Assembly (NCBI RefSeq): GCF_014648395.1
Contig: NZ_BMRA01000002.1
Span: forward strand, 496,001-560,000
Direction of reading: 5' to 3'
Source of the DNA: Micromonospora fulviviridis
Lineage (GTDB): Bacteria; Actinomycetota; Actinomycetes; Mycobacteriales; Micromonosporaceae
DNA: 64,000 nucleotides
Under the pieces are notes generated by a model. It ran no database searches. It saw only the letters and a list, made by a program, of their open reading frames with translations, and was not told where the DNA came from. Position numbers and translations under genes: made by a program. Below are positions 26,156-33,757 of this stretch, piece after piece (within the stretch, counting starts at the first letter, position 1; each line of letters starts with the position of its first letter).

Positions 26156-26518
26156 TCAGCGCAACCGGCGCCAGCCGGGCTCCACGGCGGAGCTGCCGTC
26201 GCCTCTCCCGCCCGGCCAGCCGAGCAGCACGTCGACCGCGGTGATCCGCAGCACCTTGGCCACCACCGGCTGCGGGTCGGCCACCCGGAGGGAGGCGCCC
26301 CGGCCGACCGCCTCGGCCGCGCCGCGCAGCAGGGCGGCCACCCCGGTCGAGTCGAGGAACGGGACCGCGCCGAGGTCGACCACGATCTCCACCAGGCCGG
26401 GCCGGTCCAGCACCTCGTCGAGCGCCCGGTCGAACGCGGGCACCCCGGCCATGTCGAGGTCGCCGACCGGGCTGAGGAACAGCCGGCCCTTCCCCGCGTC
26501 CCGCGTACCGATCTCCAT
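26156..26518 (-). CDS. STAS-domain anti-anti-sigma factor
   Basis: A 120-residue STAS protein. LFLSPVGDLDMAGVPAFDRALDEVL and VEIVVDLGAVPFLDSTGVAALL give the fold, and Ser57 in DSTG is the expected phosphorylation site. It probably takes part in partner switching with an anti-sigma kinase not seen here, reset by the SpoIIE phosphatase next door. ATG 26518 is supported by the usual family N-terminus. Confidence 0.9.
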   Translation of the reverse strand: MEIGTRDAGKGRLFLSPVGDLDMAGVPAFDRALDEVLDRPGLVEIVVDLGAVPFLDSTGVAALLRGAAEAVGRGASLRVADPQPVVAKVLRITAVDVLLGWPGGRGDGSSAVEPGWRRLR

Positions 26519-26591
26519 GACCCGCCCGTCCGCTCCGCCAACGCCGTCGCGACCATACCGGCCGCGCGGGATCCGCGCGACGGGCAGCTAC

Positions 26592-26605
26592 TTGAACGCG
26601 TTCAA
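26592..26605. promoter_or_regulatory. Operator 1 of TetR operon, overlapping -35
   Basis: A perfect 14-bp palindrome TTGAACGCGTTCAA. Its left half TTGAAC doubles as a -35 box, placed 17 bases from TACGCT (26615-26620), a plausible -10. Binding here would block RNA polymerase. The pattern TnnAACnnGTTnnA matches KstR-type TetR sites. Confidence 0.65.
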
Positions 26606-26635
26606 ATACTGTCGTACGCTGAGCCCGACTTCGAT

Positions 26636-26649
26636 TTGAACGTGTTCAA
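26636..26649. promoter_or_regulatory. Operator 2 of TetR operon
   Basis: TTGAACGTGTTCAA, the same site with one central change, 44 bases (about four helical turns) downstream of operator 1. It ends 14 bases before the first start codon of the operon. Confidence 0.65.
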
Positions 26650-26663
26650 GAGAGGCGACGGCG

Positions 26664-27143
26664 ATGGATGCGAAGGTCTGGATGTACCTGGCCTACCTCG
26701 CGGTCAGCATCGGGCTGACCGTCTGGGTGGCCCGGGCGCTGTCCCGCAACGGGCTGGTGTTCCTGGAGGACGTCTTCGCCGACAAGCGGCTGGCCGACGC
26801 GGTCAACAGCCTGCTGGTGGTCGGCTTCTACCTGCTCAACCTCGGCTACGTCACGGTGGCCATGAAGGAGGCCGGCCCGGTGGGCGACACCAGCCAGGCG
26901 CTGGAACAGCTCTCCATGAAGGTGGGCCTCGTGCTGCTGGTCCTCGGCGCGCTGCACTTCTTCAACGTCTTCGCGCTCGGCCGCTACCGGCGCGGGCGGC
27001 TGCGCCAGCAGGCGGCCGCGCACCCGCCGCTCGCCCCGGTCGGCTACCTCCTGCCGCAGGGCGGCCCCCGACCGGTCAACCCGGCCGGATCGGCGCCGGC
27101 CGGGCCCACGCCGGGGCAGACGCCGCCCGCCCCGCCACGATGA
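26664..27143 (+). CDS. Conserved membrane protein, first gene of TetR operon
   Basis: A 159-residue protein with three membrane helices (MYLAYLAVSIGLTVWVARAL, AVNSLLVVGFYLLNLGYVTVAM and LVLLVLGALHFFNVFALG). A Pro-rich cytoplasmic tail ends QTPPAPPR. It has no catalytic motif that I know. AGAGAGG precedes ATG 26664. It overlaps the DCC gene by four bases (ATGA), and its promoter carries twin palindromes, so the TetR encoded third in the operon is likely its regulator. Confidence 0.8.
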   Translation: MDAKVWMYLAYLAVSIGLTVWVARALSRNGLVFLEDVFADKRLADAVNSLLVVGFYLLNLGYVTVAMKEAGPVGDTSQALEQLSMKVGLVLLVLGALHFFNVFALGRYRRGRLRQQAAAHPPLAPVGYLLPQGGPRPVNPAGSAPAGPTPGQTPPAPPR

Positions 27144-27640
27144 CGCTCGCCCCGGGCGGGCGCCCGACGGATCCCACCGGGCACGGGGCCGGTGGGATCC
27201 GCGGGTTCACCGTCCTCTACGACGCGCACTGCCCGCTCTGCCGGGCCGCCCGCCAGTGGCTCGCGTCGCGCGCCCAGCTCGTACCCCTGGAGTTCGTGCC
27301 GGCCGGGTCGGCGGAGGCCCGGCGGCGCTTCCCCGGGCTCGACCACGACGCCACGCTGCGGGACCTGACCGTGGTGGCCGACACCGGCGCGGTCTACGCG
27401 GGCGACGGTGCCTGGTTCGCCTGCCTCTGGGCCCTGGCCGACCACCGCACGACGGCCGAGCGGCTGGCCCGCCCGCACCTGCTGCCGCTGGCCCGGCGGG
27501 TGGTGACGACCGCCTCCGCGGTGCGTGAGCTGGTCCGGGAACCGCGGCCGGACCCGGGATACGGTGACGACGATGACCGAGCAGACTGCGCCGACGACCG
27601 CTGCGGACGGCCCGAGCACCGGGGCGACGGCCCGGGGTGA
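27140..27640 (+). CDS. DCC-family thiol-disulfide oxidoreductase-like protein
   Basis: A 166-residue DUF393/DCC protein. FTVLYDAHCPLCRAARQWLASR carries the D-x-x-C-x-x-C motif, then VPLEFVPAGSAEARRRFPGL, GAVYAGDGAWFACLWAL and LPLARRVVTTASAVRELV follow the family pattern. It probably has a redox role close to the membrane protein encoded upstream. The acidic tail overlaps the next gene by 68 bases. Confidence 0.87.
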   Translation: MTLAPGGRPTDPTGHGAGGIRGFTVLYDAHCPLCRAARQWLASRAQLVPLEFVPAGSAEARRRFPGLDHDATLRDLTVVADTGAVYAGDGAWFACLWALADHRTTAERLARPHLLPLARRVVTTASAVRELVREPRPDPGYGDDDDRADCADDRCGRPEHRGDGPG

Positions 27641-28280
27641 GCAGACCCGCCAGCTGATCCTGGACACCGCGATGCGGCTGTTCCGCGAGCGGGGGTACGC
27701 GCGCACCACCATGCGCGCCATCGCCCAGGAGGCCGGCGTGGCGGTGGGCAACGCCTACTACTACTTCGGCTCCAAGGAACACCTGATCCAGGAGTTCTAC
27801 GCGGAGACCCAGCGTGAACACCAGGTGGTGGCCGCGCCGGCGCTGGCGCGGGAGCGGGACTTCGCCGCCCGGCTGGCCGCCGTGCTGCACGCCGGGGTGG
27901 ACGTGCTGACGCCGTACCACTCGTTCGCCGCCAGCTTCTTCAAGACGGCGGCCGAGCCCACCTCGCCGCTCAGCCCGTTCTCCGCCGAGTCGTCCGGCGC
28001 GCGGGAGGCGTCGGTCGCGCTCTTCCGCGAGGTGCTGGAGGGTTCGGCCGCCAAGGTGGACGCCGACCTGCGCGAATCCCTGCCGGAGCTGCTCTGGCTC
28101 GGCTACATGGGCGTGGTGCTCTACTGGGTGCACGACCGCTCCCCCGGCCAGGCCAAGACCCGCCAGCTCATCGACGGCGCGGTCCCGCTGGTCGACCGGC
28201 TGGTGGGGCTGTCCCGGCTCCGGGTGCTGCGCCCCGTGACCCGCCAGGTGGTCACCTTGATCCACACGCTGCGTCACTGA
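27573..28280 (+). CDS. TetR-family transcriptional regulator
   Basis: A 235-residue regulator. The N-terminal helix-turn-helix is TRQLILDTAMRLFRERGYARTTMRAIAQEAGVAVGNAYYYFGSKEHLIQEFY. The C-terminal ligand domain is full length and matches the TetR C-terminal 'YcdC/MSMEG' type only loosely. ATG 27573 is chosen, with GTG 27564 as an alternative. It is the last gene of a three-gene operon whose promoter has twin palindromes, so autoregulation is expected. The ligand is unknown; the operator type suggests a lipid-like inducer, which is weak inference. Confidence 0.9.
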   Translation: MTEQTAPTTAADGPSTGATARGEQTRQLILDTAMRLFRERGYARTTMRAIAQEAGVAVGNAYYYFGSKEHLIQEFYAETQREHQVVAAPALARERDFAARLAAVLHAGVDVLTPYHSFAASFFKTAAEPTSPLSPFSAESSGAREASVALFREVLEGSAAKVDADLRESLPELLWLGYMGVVLYWVHDRSPGQAKTRQLIDGAVPLVDRLVGLSRLRVLRPVTRQVVTLIHTLRH

Positions 28281-28414
28281 CCGCCCCGACCACCCCGCCG
28301 GACTGAATCGCAGGTCAAGTCCGCAACCGGACAGGGGTCACCGGCCCGTCACCCCTTGCTCGACACGCAGCGGACACATAGCGTTACCAGGGTCGGGACC
28401 TGGGGGGAGAGGCC

Positions 28415-28450
28415 GCGGACCGTGGATCCGGCCCGGGATCCACGGTCCGC
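28415..28450. terminator. Hairpin terminator between TetR and GNAT genes
   Basis: A perfect 15-bp stem (28415-28429 with 28436-28450) with a 6-base loop, 7 bases past the GNAT stop on the minus strand. It can also end the TetR operon read from the left. Confidence 0.75.
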
Positions 28451-28457
28451 GCCCGCC

Positions 28458-29123
28458 TCAGTGCGGGAAGACCCCGTACGAGGTCCAGCCCCGGTCCGGG
28501 AAGCCGGCCGCCTCGGCCACCCGCGCCGAGGCGTGGTTGTCGTGGTTGTGCAGGTAGGTGGGGACCGCTCCCTCGTCCAGCACCCGCCGGGCCGCCTGGG
28601 CGACCAGCCGCCGGGCCAGCCCGCGCCCCCGCGCCGCCGGCGCCGTGCCCACCGCCAGCTCGTGCCCGTACGCGTCGTGCCGCTTGATCCCCGCGCCGGC
28701 CTGGTACGCCCCGTCGGCGTCCCGGACCACCAGCACCTCCCGGTCGAACAGCCGCAGCCACGGCGGCAGCCCCGGCGTGGTGGGCGCGACCCACTCGCCG
28801 ACGTCCGGCAGCGGCGCCGGAGCGGTGCTCCACCGGAACAGCCCGGCGTGGGTGGCGAACTCCGGCGCGCCGACCGCCGCCGGAAGGGCGGGCAGCAGAC
28901 GTGCGCCGGGCCGCTCCCGGACCAGATCCCGGACCGCGGCGGCCCGGTCCGGCGGCACCGACAGGAGCGCGCACTCCGGGGAGGCGACCGCGATGGCCGG
29001 GCGCAGCCGGCCGTCCCAGGCCGGCCGGGCCCGCCGGTGCGACCGGACCACGTGCAGCCCGGGACCGGCCGGCCACTGCCCCAACCAGGTCGCCAGGTGC
29101 AGGAACAATCGCCGGTCGAGCAC
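28458..29123 (-). CDS. GNAT-family N-acetyltransferase
   Basis: A 221-residue protein. The C-terminal GNAT core reads GAGIKRHDAYGHELAVGTAPAARGRGLARRLVAQAARRVLDEGAVPTYLHNHDNHASARVAEAAGFPDRGWTSYGVFPH, with the acetyl-CoA loop RGRGLA and the conserved N-x-x-S-x-x-V-A-x-x-x-G-F ending. The N-terminal 110 residues match the fold less well and may bind substrate. It starts at GTG 29123. The substrate is unknown. Confidence 0.85.
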   Translation of the reverse strand: MLDRRLFLHLATWLGQWPAGPGLHVVRSHRRARPAWDGRLRPAIAVASPECALLSVPPDRAAAVRDLVRERPGARLLPALPAAVGAPEFATHAGLFRWSTAPAPLPDVGEWVAPTTPGLPPWLRLFDREVLVVRDADGAYQAGAGIKRHDAYGHELAVGTAPAARGRGLARRLVAQAARRVLDEGAVPTYLHNHDNHASARVAEAAGFPDRGWTSYGVFPH

Positions 29124-29251
29124 GTGATCACCGTACGCCCGCCGCGCCGGTCCGGCGCGCCGGATCCACCCGCCCGGCGCCGTAAGAACTCGGCAATAGA
29201 TCGACTACTCGCCCGTGGCTACGCTGACCTCCGGGTACGGGGAGGTGCGCC

Positions 29252-29947
29252 GTGGCGCAACGGGTGCTGATGGTCGACGACGACCGGACGGTCGCCGACG
29301 TGGTCTGCCGCTACCTGGAGCACGCCGGCTACGAGGTCGAGCACGTCGGCGACGGTGCCGCCGCGCTGGCCGCCGTGGCGCGGCAGCCGCCCCAGCTGGT
29401 GGTGCTCGACCTCATGCTGCCGGTGCTGGACGGGCTGGAGGTCTGCCGGCGGCTGCGGGAGCGGCCGGACGGCGTACCCATCGTCATGCTCACGGCCCGC
29501 GGCGACGAGGCCGACCGGATCCTGGGCCTGCAACTGGGCGCCGACGACTACCTGAGCAAGCCGTTCTCGCCCCGCGAACTGGTGCTGCGGGTCCGCTCGG
29601 TGCTGCGCCGGGCCGGCGGCGACCCGGCCGGCGTACCCCCGGAACTGCTCACCGACGGCGGCCTGGAGGTGGCGACCGGCCCCCGGGTGGCCCGGCTGCA
29701 CGGCCGGGAGCTGACCCTGACCCTGCGCGAGTTCGACCTGCTGGCGCACCTGATGCGGCACCCGGCGCGGGCGTTCCGCCGGGCCGAGCTGCTGGAGCGG
29801 GTCTGGGGGTGGCGCTTCGGCGACCAGTCGACGGTGACCGTGCACGTACGACGGCTGCGGGAGAAGATCGAGGCCGACCCGGCCGACCCCCGCCGGATCG
29901 TCACCGTCTGGGGCGTCGGCTACCGGTACGAGCCGGCCGATGCGTGA
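29252..29947 (+). CDS. OmpR-family response regulator
   Basis: A 231-residue protein. The receiver domain has acidic pocket MVDDDRTV, phosphoacceptor Asp53 in VVLDLMLPVLDG, Thr in MLTARGDE and Lys in LSKPFSPREL. The C-terminal winged helix is LTLREFDLLAHLMRHPARAFRRAELLERVWGW, then VTVHVRRLREKIEADP. GTG 29252 follows GGGGAGGTG. It overlaps the histidine kinase gene by 8 bases and forms a two-component system with it. Confidence 0.95.
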   Translation: MAQRVLMVDDDRTVADVVCRYLEHAGYEVEHVGDGAAALAAVARQPPQLVVLDLMLPVLDGLEVCRRLRERPDGVPIVMLTARGDEADRILGLQLGADDYLSKPFSPRELVLRVRSVLRRAGGDPAGVPPELLTDGGLEVATGPRVARLHGRELTLTLREFDLLAHLMRHPARAFRRAELLERVWGWRFGDQSTVTVHVRRLREKIEADPADPRRIVTVWGVGYRYEPADA

Positions 29948-30962
29948 CCTCGCGCTGATCTTCGGGGCGGCCCTGGTCGCGGCGCTGGCCGTCGGGCTGG
30001 CCGGCGCGGTGGCGCTGCGGTCGCTGCGCGGCCGGTCGATCACCGTGCACATCTCGGTGCTGCTCGCCATGACGGTCGGCGCCGTGGCGGCCGGGGTGGC
30101 GGTGGTCGCCGAGGCGATGTTCCTCTCCCCGCACGACCTCGAGGTGGTGCTGACCACGGTGTCCGCCGCCGCGGTGGTGAGCCTCGCCGTCGGCTGGCTG
30201 TTCGGTCGCCGGCTGGCCGCCGCCGCCGTCTGGGCCGACCAGGCGCGGGAGCGGGAGCGCCGGATCGAGAAGGGGCGCCGCGACCTGGTCGCCTGGGTCT
30301 CGCACGACCTGCGCACCCCGCTCGCCGGGCTGCGGGCGATGGCCGAGGCGCTGGAGGACGGGGTGGTGGGCGATCCGGCGACGGTGGCGGAGTACCACCG
30401 CCGGATCCGGGTGGAGACCGACCGGATGACCCGGCTGGTCGACGACCTGTTCGAGCTGTCCCGGATCAACGCGGGCGCGCTGCGGCTGTCGCTGTCCGCC
30501 GTGCCGCTCGGTGACGTGGTCTCCGACGCGCTGGCCGGCACGGCGCCGCTGGCCGCCGCGCGCCGGATCCGGCTGCTCGCCCCGGAGTCGGGCTGGCCGA
30601 CCGTGACCGCGAGCGAGCCGGAGCTGGCCCGGGTGGTGGGGAACCTGCTGCTCAACGCGATCCGCTACACCCCGGAGGACGGCACCGTCCGGGTGGACGC
30701 CGGCCGGGACGCCGACACCGCCTGGCTGGCCGTCGCGGACACCTGCGGCGGGATCCCGGAGCGCGACCTGCCCCGGGTGTTCGACGTGGCGTTCCGGGGC
30801 GAGCCGGCGCGGACGCCGCGCGCGGCCGACGACGGCGGTTCCGGCGGGCTGGGGCTGGCCATCGTGCGCGGGCTGATTGAGGCGCACGGCGGGCGGGTAG
30901 ATGTCCAGAACATCACCGACGGCTGCCGGTTCGTGGTCCGACTGCCGGCCACGGGAACCTGA
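29940..30962 (+). CDS. Membrane sensor histidine kinase
   Basis: A 340-residue kinase with three likely N-terminal membrane helices and very short outside loops, so it may sense within the membrane. H-box WVSHDLRTPLAGLRAM has phospho-His122. The ATPase domain has N-box NLLLNAIRYTPEDG, G1 VADTCGGIPERDLPRVFD and G2 GGSGGLGLAIVRGLIEAHGG. In G1 the usual D-x-G-x-G reads DTCGGI, a mild deviation. It should phosphorylate the adjacent response regulator; the signal is unknown. Confidence 0.93.
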   Translation: MRDLALIFGAALVAALAVGLAGAVALRSLRGRSITVHISVLLAMTVGAVAAGVAVVAEAMFLSPHDLEVVLTTVSAAAVVSLAVGWLFGRRLAAAAVWADQARERERRIEKGRRDLVAWVSHDLRTPLAGLRAMAEALEDGVVGDPATVAEYHRRIRVETDRMTRLVDDLFELSRINAGALRLSLSAVPLGDVVSDALAGTAPLAAARRIRLLAPESGWPTVTASEPELARVVGNLLLNAIRYTPEDGTVRVDAGRDADTAWLAVADTCGGIPERDLPRVFDVAFRGEPARTPRAADDGGSGGLGLAIVRGLIEAHGGRVDVQNITDGCRFVVRLPATGT

Positions 30963-31026
30963 CGCATCGATCCGGCGTCATATTCATTTCCATACATGTA
31001 CAAGTTTCTCTGGGACGGTAATGGTC

Positions 31027-31212
31027 ATGCCGAATCAGCCGAATGACCGGTACCAGCAGGACGCCGAGCAGCGCTGGCAGGCCGTCGAGGCCGCCGGGCG
31101 GTTCCCGGCGCAGGCCGACTACCGGGGGGCGCGGCGCGGGTCGTTCTCCTGGGCCGAACTGAACGCGCTGCCAGCCGGCGCCTCCACCCGCCGCGGCCTC
31201 ACCGCCCGCTGA
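31027..31212 (+). CDS. Small conserved hypothetical protein
   Basis: A 61-residue hydrophilic protein, MPNQPNDRYQQDAEQRWQAVEAAGRFPAQADYRGARRGSFSWAELNALPAGAS. It has no membrane segment or known motif. ATG 31027 has GGGACGG about 8 bases upstream; ATG 31021 is an alternative. It follows the two-component genes after 64 AT-richer bases, which may hold its own promoter. Confidence 0.55.
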   Translation: MPNQPNDRYQQDAEQRWQAVEAAGRFPAQADYRGARRGSFSWAELNALPAGASTRRGLTAR

Positions 31213-31303
31213 CACGCCCGGGCGCTCCGCACCGAGCTTTCGCACAGGTGTCCTGTAGCGTCTTGTGGTCCGAATACGGCCTACCACAGGAGAAGCTCCG
31301 CGC

Positions 31304-31819
31304 ATGGGCAAGAAGACGATCCACGTCTCCGACTTCACCGGCCAGGTGCTGGGCCCCGACGACGAGGTGGTCAAGGTCGTCGTGCTGGAGCACCCGGACC
31401 TGGTCGCCGGGCCCGTGCAACTGGACGCCACCCCGGTCGAGGTGGAGAGCATCGACGACGCCGCGCTGGACGTCGCCGTCGTGGAGATCCACGACAAGCA
31501 CGGCGGGGGCGAGCCGCGCCGGGTGGTGCTGACCGCCAGCGAGTTCGACGCGATGGCCACCGACGTGCCGATGGCGCAACTGCTGCGTACCGCCGAGCGG
31601 GTGAAGCCGCCCAAGGCCCGGCGCGGCGCCGAGAAGATCGACTACGGCACCATCGAGCACGCCGGCAAGCCGCACCGCGGCCGGGTCACCGAGGAGGAGG
31701 CCCGACTGGTTCGCGACCGGCTCGACGAGGTGAACAAGCGCCTCGCCGACGCGGGGATCCGCCAGGTCGACCCGGCCGACCCGGAGCACGCGGCCCGCTA
31801 CGGCTTCCCCACCGCCTGA
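31304..31819 (+). CDS. Conserved hypothetical protein with charged C-terminal region
   Basis: A 171-residue protein. The N-terminal half reads KKTIHVSDFTGQVLGPDDEVVKVVVLEHPDL and looks like a small beta domain. The C-terminal part, GKPHRGRVTEEEARLVRDRLDEVNKRLADAGIRQVDPADPEHAARYGF, is charged and helical and recalls nucleic-acid-associated actinobacterial proteins. I do not recognise a named family. ATG 31304 has CAGGAGA about 8 bases upstream. It has its own promoter region (31213-31303) and is followed by a strong hairpin. Confidence 0.75.
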   Translation: MGKKTIHVSDFTGQVLGPDDEVVKVVVLEHPDLVAGPVQLDATPVEVESIDDAALDVAVVEIHDKHGGGEPRRVVLTASEFDAMATDVPMAQLLRTAERVKPPKARRGAEKIDYGTIEHAGKPHRGRVTEEEARLVRDRLDEVNKRLADAGIRQVDPADPEHAARYGFPTA

Positions 31820-31824
31820 CGCAC

Positions 31825-31857
31825 GCCGGGCACGCGCCCCCGTGGCGCGTGCCCGGC
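31825..31857. terminator. Bidirectional hairpin terminator
   Basis: A perfect 14-bp stem (31825-31838 with 31844-31857) and 5-base loop, between the stops of two convergent genes. Confidence 0.75.
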
Positions 31858-31866
31858 CGGCGCGGG

Positions 31867-32604
31867 TCAGGCCCGCTTGCGGGCGATCTCGGCCAGGGCG
31901 CCCTCGACCGCGGACTCCAGCGCCGCCTTCTCCAGCCCGAGGCCGGTGAGCACGCCGTCGCCGCCCTCCTCCTCGAGCAGGGCGAGCAGGATGTGCTCGG
32001 TGCCGACGTAGTTGTGGCCCAGTCGCAGCGCCTCCCGGAAGGTCAGCTCCAGGACCTTCTTGGCCCGCGCGTCGTAGGGAATCAGGTCCGGCACCTGGTC
32101 GGCCTTCGCCGGCAGGGTCGCGCTGACCACCTCCCGCAGCCGCTCCAGGGGTACGCCGCGAGCCACGATCAGCGCGGCGGCCAGGCCCTCCGGCTCGGCG
32201 AGCAGGCCGAGGGCGACGTGCCCCGGCGTGATCTCGGCGTTGCCGGCGGCGCGCGCCTCCTCCTGGGAACTCAGCACCACGTTGCGGGCACGCGGGGTGA
32301 ACCGGCCGAAGCCGGCGTTCGGGTCGAGCGCGGCGGCCGTCTCGGCCTTCGCGGCGGACCGCTTCTGGGCGGCCTGCTTGGTGACCCCCATGCTGCGGCC
32401 GATCTCCGTCCAGGAGGCCCCGGACCGGCGGGCCTGGTCGACGAAGTGCCCGATCAGGTGGTCGGCCACGTCGCCCAGGTGATCGGCGACCAGGACGGCG
32501 CCGGCGAGCTGGTCCAGCGCGTCCGTGTGCGCCTTCTTGATGCCCTCGATCAGCTCGTCGAGGCGTACCGGGTGGTTCATCTTCAGCGGCTCTGTCTCCT
32601 CCAT
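31867..32604 (-). CDS. clpC2: ClpC2-like protein: helix-turn-helix plus Clp N-terminal repeats, no ATPase
   Basis: A 245-residue protein. The N-terminal region (about 1-95) contains a helix-turn-helix, ASWTEIGRSMGVTKQAAQKR. The rest is a double Clp N repeat (FTPRARNVVLSSQEEARAAGNAEITPGHVALGLL and AKKVLELTFREALRLGHNYVGTEHILLALL). No AAA+ module follows. This matches mycobacterial ClpC2, which I recall protects ClpC1 from cyclomarin-type drugs and represses its own gene. ATG 32604 lies 1 base from a perfect palindrome and has no ribosome site, so the mRNA may be leaderless; ATG 32580 is the alternative. Confidence 0.85.
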   Translation of the reverse strand: MEETEPLKMNHPVRLDELIEGIKKAHTDALDQLAGAVLVADHLGDVADHLIGHFVDQARRSGASWTEIGRSMGVTKQAAQKRSAAKAETAAALDPNAGFGRFTPRARNVVLSSQEEARAAGNAEITPGHVALGLLAEPEGLAAALIVARGVPLERLREVVSATLPAKADQVPDLIPYDARAKKVLELTFREALRLGHNYVGTEHILLALLEEEGGDGVLTGLGLEKAALESAVEGALAEIARKRA

Positions 32605-32605
32605 G

Positions 32606-32624
32606 CGTCAACCATAGGTTGACG
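32606..32624. promoter_or_regulatory. clpC2 operator, proximal palindrome
   Basis: CGTCAACCATAGGTTGACG: 8-bp arms with 3-base centre, ending one base before the clpC2 start codon. A protein bound here would cover the transcription start. Autoregulation by the encoded helix-turn-helix is the likely use. Confidence 0.7.
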
Positions 32625-32633
32625 CTCCTCGCG

Positions 32634-32652
32634 CGTCAACCATCGGTTGACG
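32634..32652. promoter_or_regulatory. clpC2 operator, distal palindrome
   Basis: CGTCAACCATCGGTTGACG, identical to the proximal site except in the centre, 28 bases upstream of it. The TTGACG/TTGACC half-sites could also serve as -35 elements. Confidence 0.7.
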
Positions 32653-32673
32653 ATCTCCACCGGACATGACACA

Positions 32674-32706
32674 GCGCCCCGGCCCGCGGGGAGCGGGCCG
32701 GGGCGC
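32674..32706. terminator. Hairpin terminator after LPXTG gene
   Basis: A perfect 14-bp stem (32674-32687 with 32693-32706) and 5-base loop. On the minus strand it follows the LPXTG gene stop by 14 bases and isolates that gene from clpC2. Confidence 0.78.
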
Positions 32707-32720
32707 GGTGCGGCGTGCCG

Positions 32721-33587
32721 TCAGGCGACGAAGCGGGTGCGGCGGCGCCGGGCGATCAGATAACCGCCCCCGCCGAGCAGCAGCAGCGCCCCGCCGGCCC
32801 CGGCCAGGACGCCGACGTTGGTGCCGGTCACCGGCAGGCCACCGCCGCCGCCCGTGCCGCCATCACCGGGCGCACCCGCGGTGCCGGTGGGTACGGCCGT
32901 CGGCACGGCGCCGCCCGTCGGGGTCGCGGTCGGCGTCGCGGTCGGGGTGGGCTGGGTGGTCGGCGGCGTGACCAACTGGGCGTACGCGAAGTTGATCGGC
33001 CGCGGCGTCTCCGGCAGCGGCAGCTCCCGCTCGGCCAGCGTCAGGGCCGCCTCGGTGCCGCGTACGGCCTTGGTGCCCTGGCCGGCGTCGCCGTCGGCGA
33101 GCTGCTGGACACCGCCCTGGGCGTCGACCCACTGCTTGCTGTACCAGTGGAAGACGATCGAGGTGACCTTGTCGGGCCGCGCGTCTGCCTTGACGGTCAC
33201 CACGTCACCGACGATCGCCAGGGTCTGCTTCGCGGCCAGCTCGCTGTCGAACTCGCACCAGGCGGCCTCCAGGTTGCTGTCCACCACGTACCAGCAGTTG
33301 TCGTGCTTCACGGCGAGGTCCAGGTCGTCGAGCACCCGGATCTGAACCACCAGGCCCGACACCGGGGCGTCGCCGAGGTTGGTCACGCCGAGCGCGGCGG
33401 GTACCACCTCGCCCGCCTTGACCGGGTACTTCCTGTTGAGCCCGGTGGCCGGATCCCGCTCGGTGACGGCGGCCAGAGTGGCGCTGTCCGGGGCCGGAGC
33501 GGCGTGCCCGGCGGACGGCAGGGCGGTGACGCCGGCGGCGAGGACCGAGGCCCCCAGGGCGAGGCGGGCGGCGAAACGTGCGGTCAT
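32721..33587 (-). CDS. Sortase-anchored (LPXTG) secreted protein
   Basis: A 288-residue protein with a signal peptide of about 30 residues (MTARFAARLALGASVLAAGVTALPSAGHAA). A beta-rich domain of about 180 residues follows, including ALGVTNLGDAPVSGLVVQIRVLDDLDLAVKHDNCWYVV. Then come a Pro/Thr linker (TPPTTQPTPTATPTATPTG), the motif LPVTG, a hydrophobic helix and the basic tail RRRRTRFVA. It is expected to be fixed to peptidoglycan by a sortase, none of which is encoded here. Two Cys (CWYVV, AAWCEF) may form a disulfide. The function of the domain is unknown. Confidence 0.88.
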   Translation of the reverse strand: MTARFAARLALGASVLAAGVTALPSAGHAAPAPDSATLAAVTERDPATGLNRKYPVKAGEVVPAALGVTNLGDAPVSGLVVQIRVLDDLDLAVKHDNCWYVVDSNLEAAWCEFDSELAAKQTLAIVGDVVTVKADARPDKVTSIVFHWYSKQWVDAQGGVQQLADGDAGQGTKAVRGTEAALTLAERELPLPETPRPINFAYAQLVTPPTTQPTPTATPTATPTGGAVPTAVPTGTAGAPGDGGTGGGGGLPVTGTNVGVLAGAGGALLLLGGGGYLIARRRRTRFVA

Positions 33588-33717
33588 GCGAAAACCCCCG
33601 TATTCAGGATGACCGCAAGACCCTACCGACGTTCTTCGGCCGTCGGTGCCCGGCAAATGACCCATAGCGGACCTGTCGCTCCACTGTGGCCGGCACCTCA
33701 CCACGGACAGAGACGCC

Positions 33718-33750
33718 GCTGGCCGGCACCCCCTCGGGGTGCCGGCCAGC
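33718..33750. terminator. Hairpin terminator after lysozyme-like gene
   Basis: A perfect 15-bp stem (33718-33732 with 33736-33750) with a 3-base loop, 7 bases past the stop codon on the minus strand. Confidence 0.78.
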
Positions 33751-33757
33751 GTTTGGC

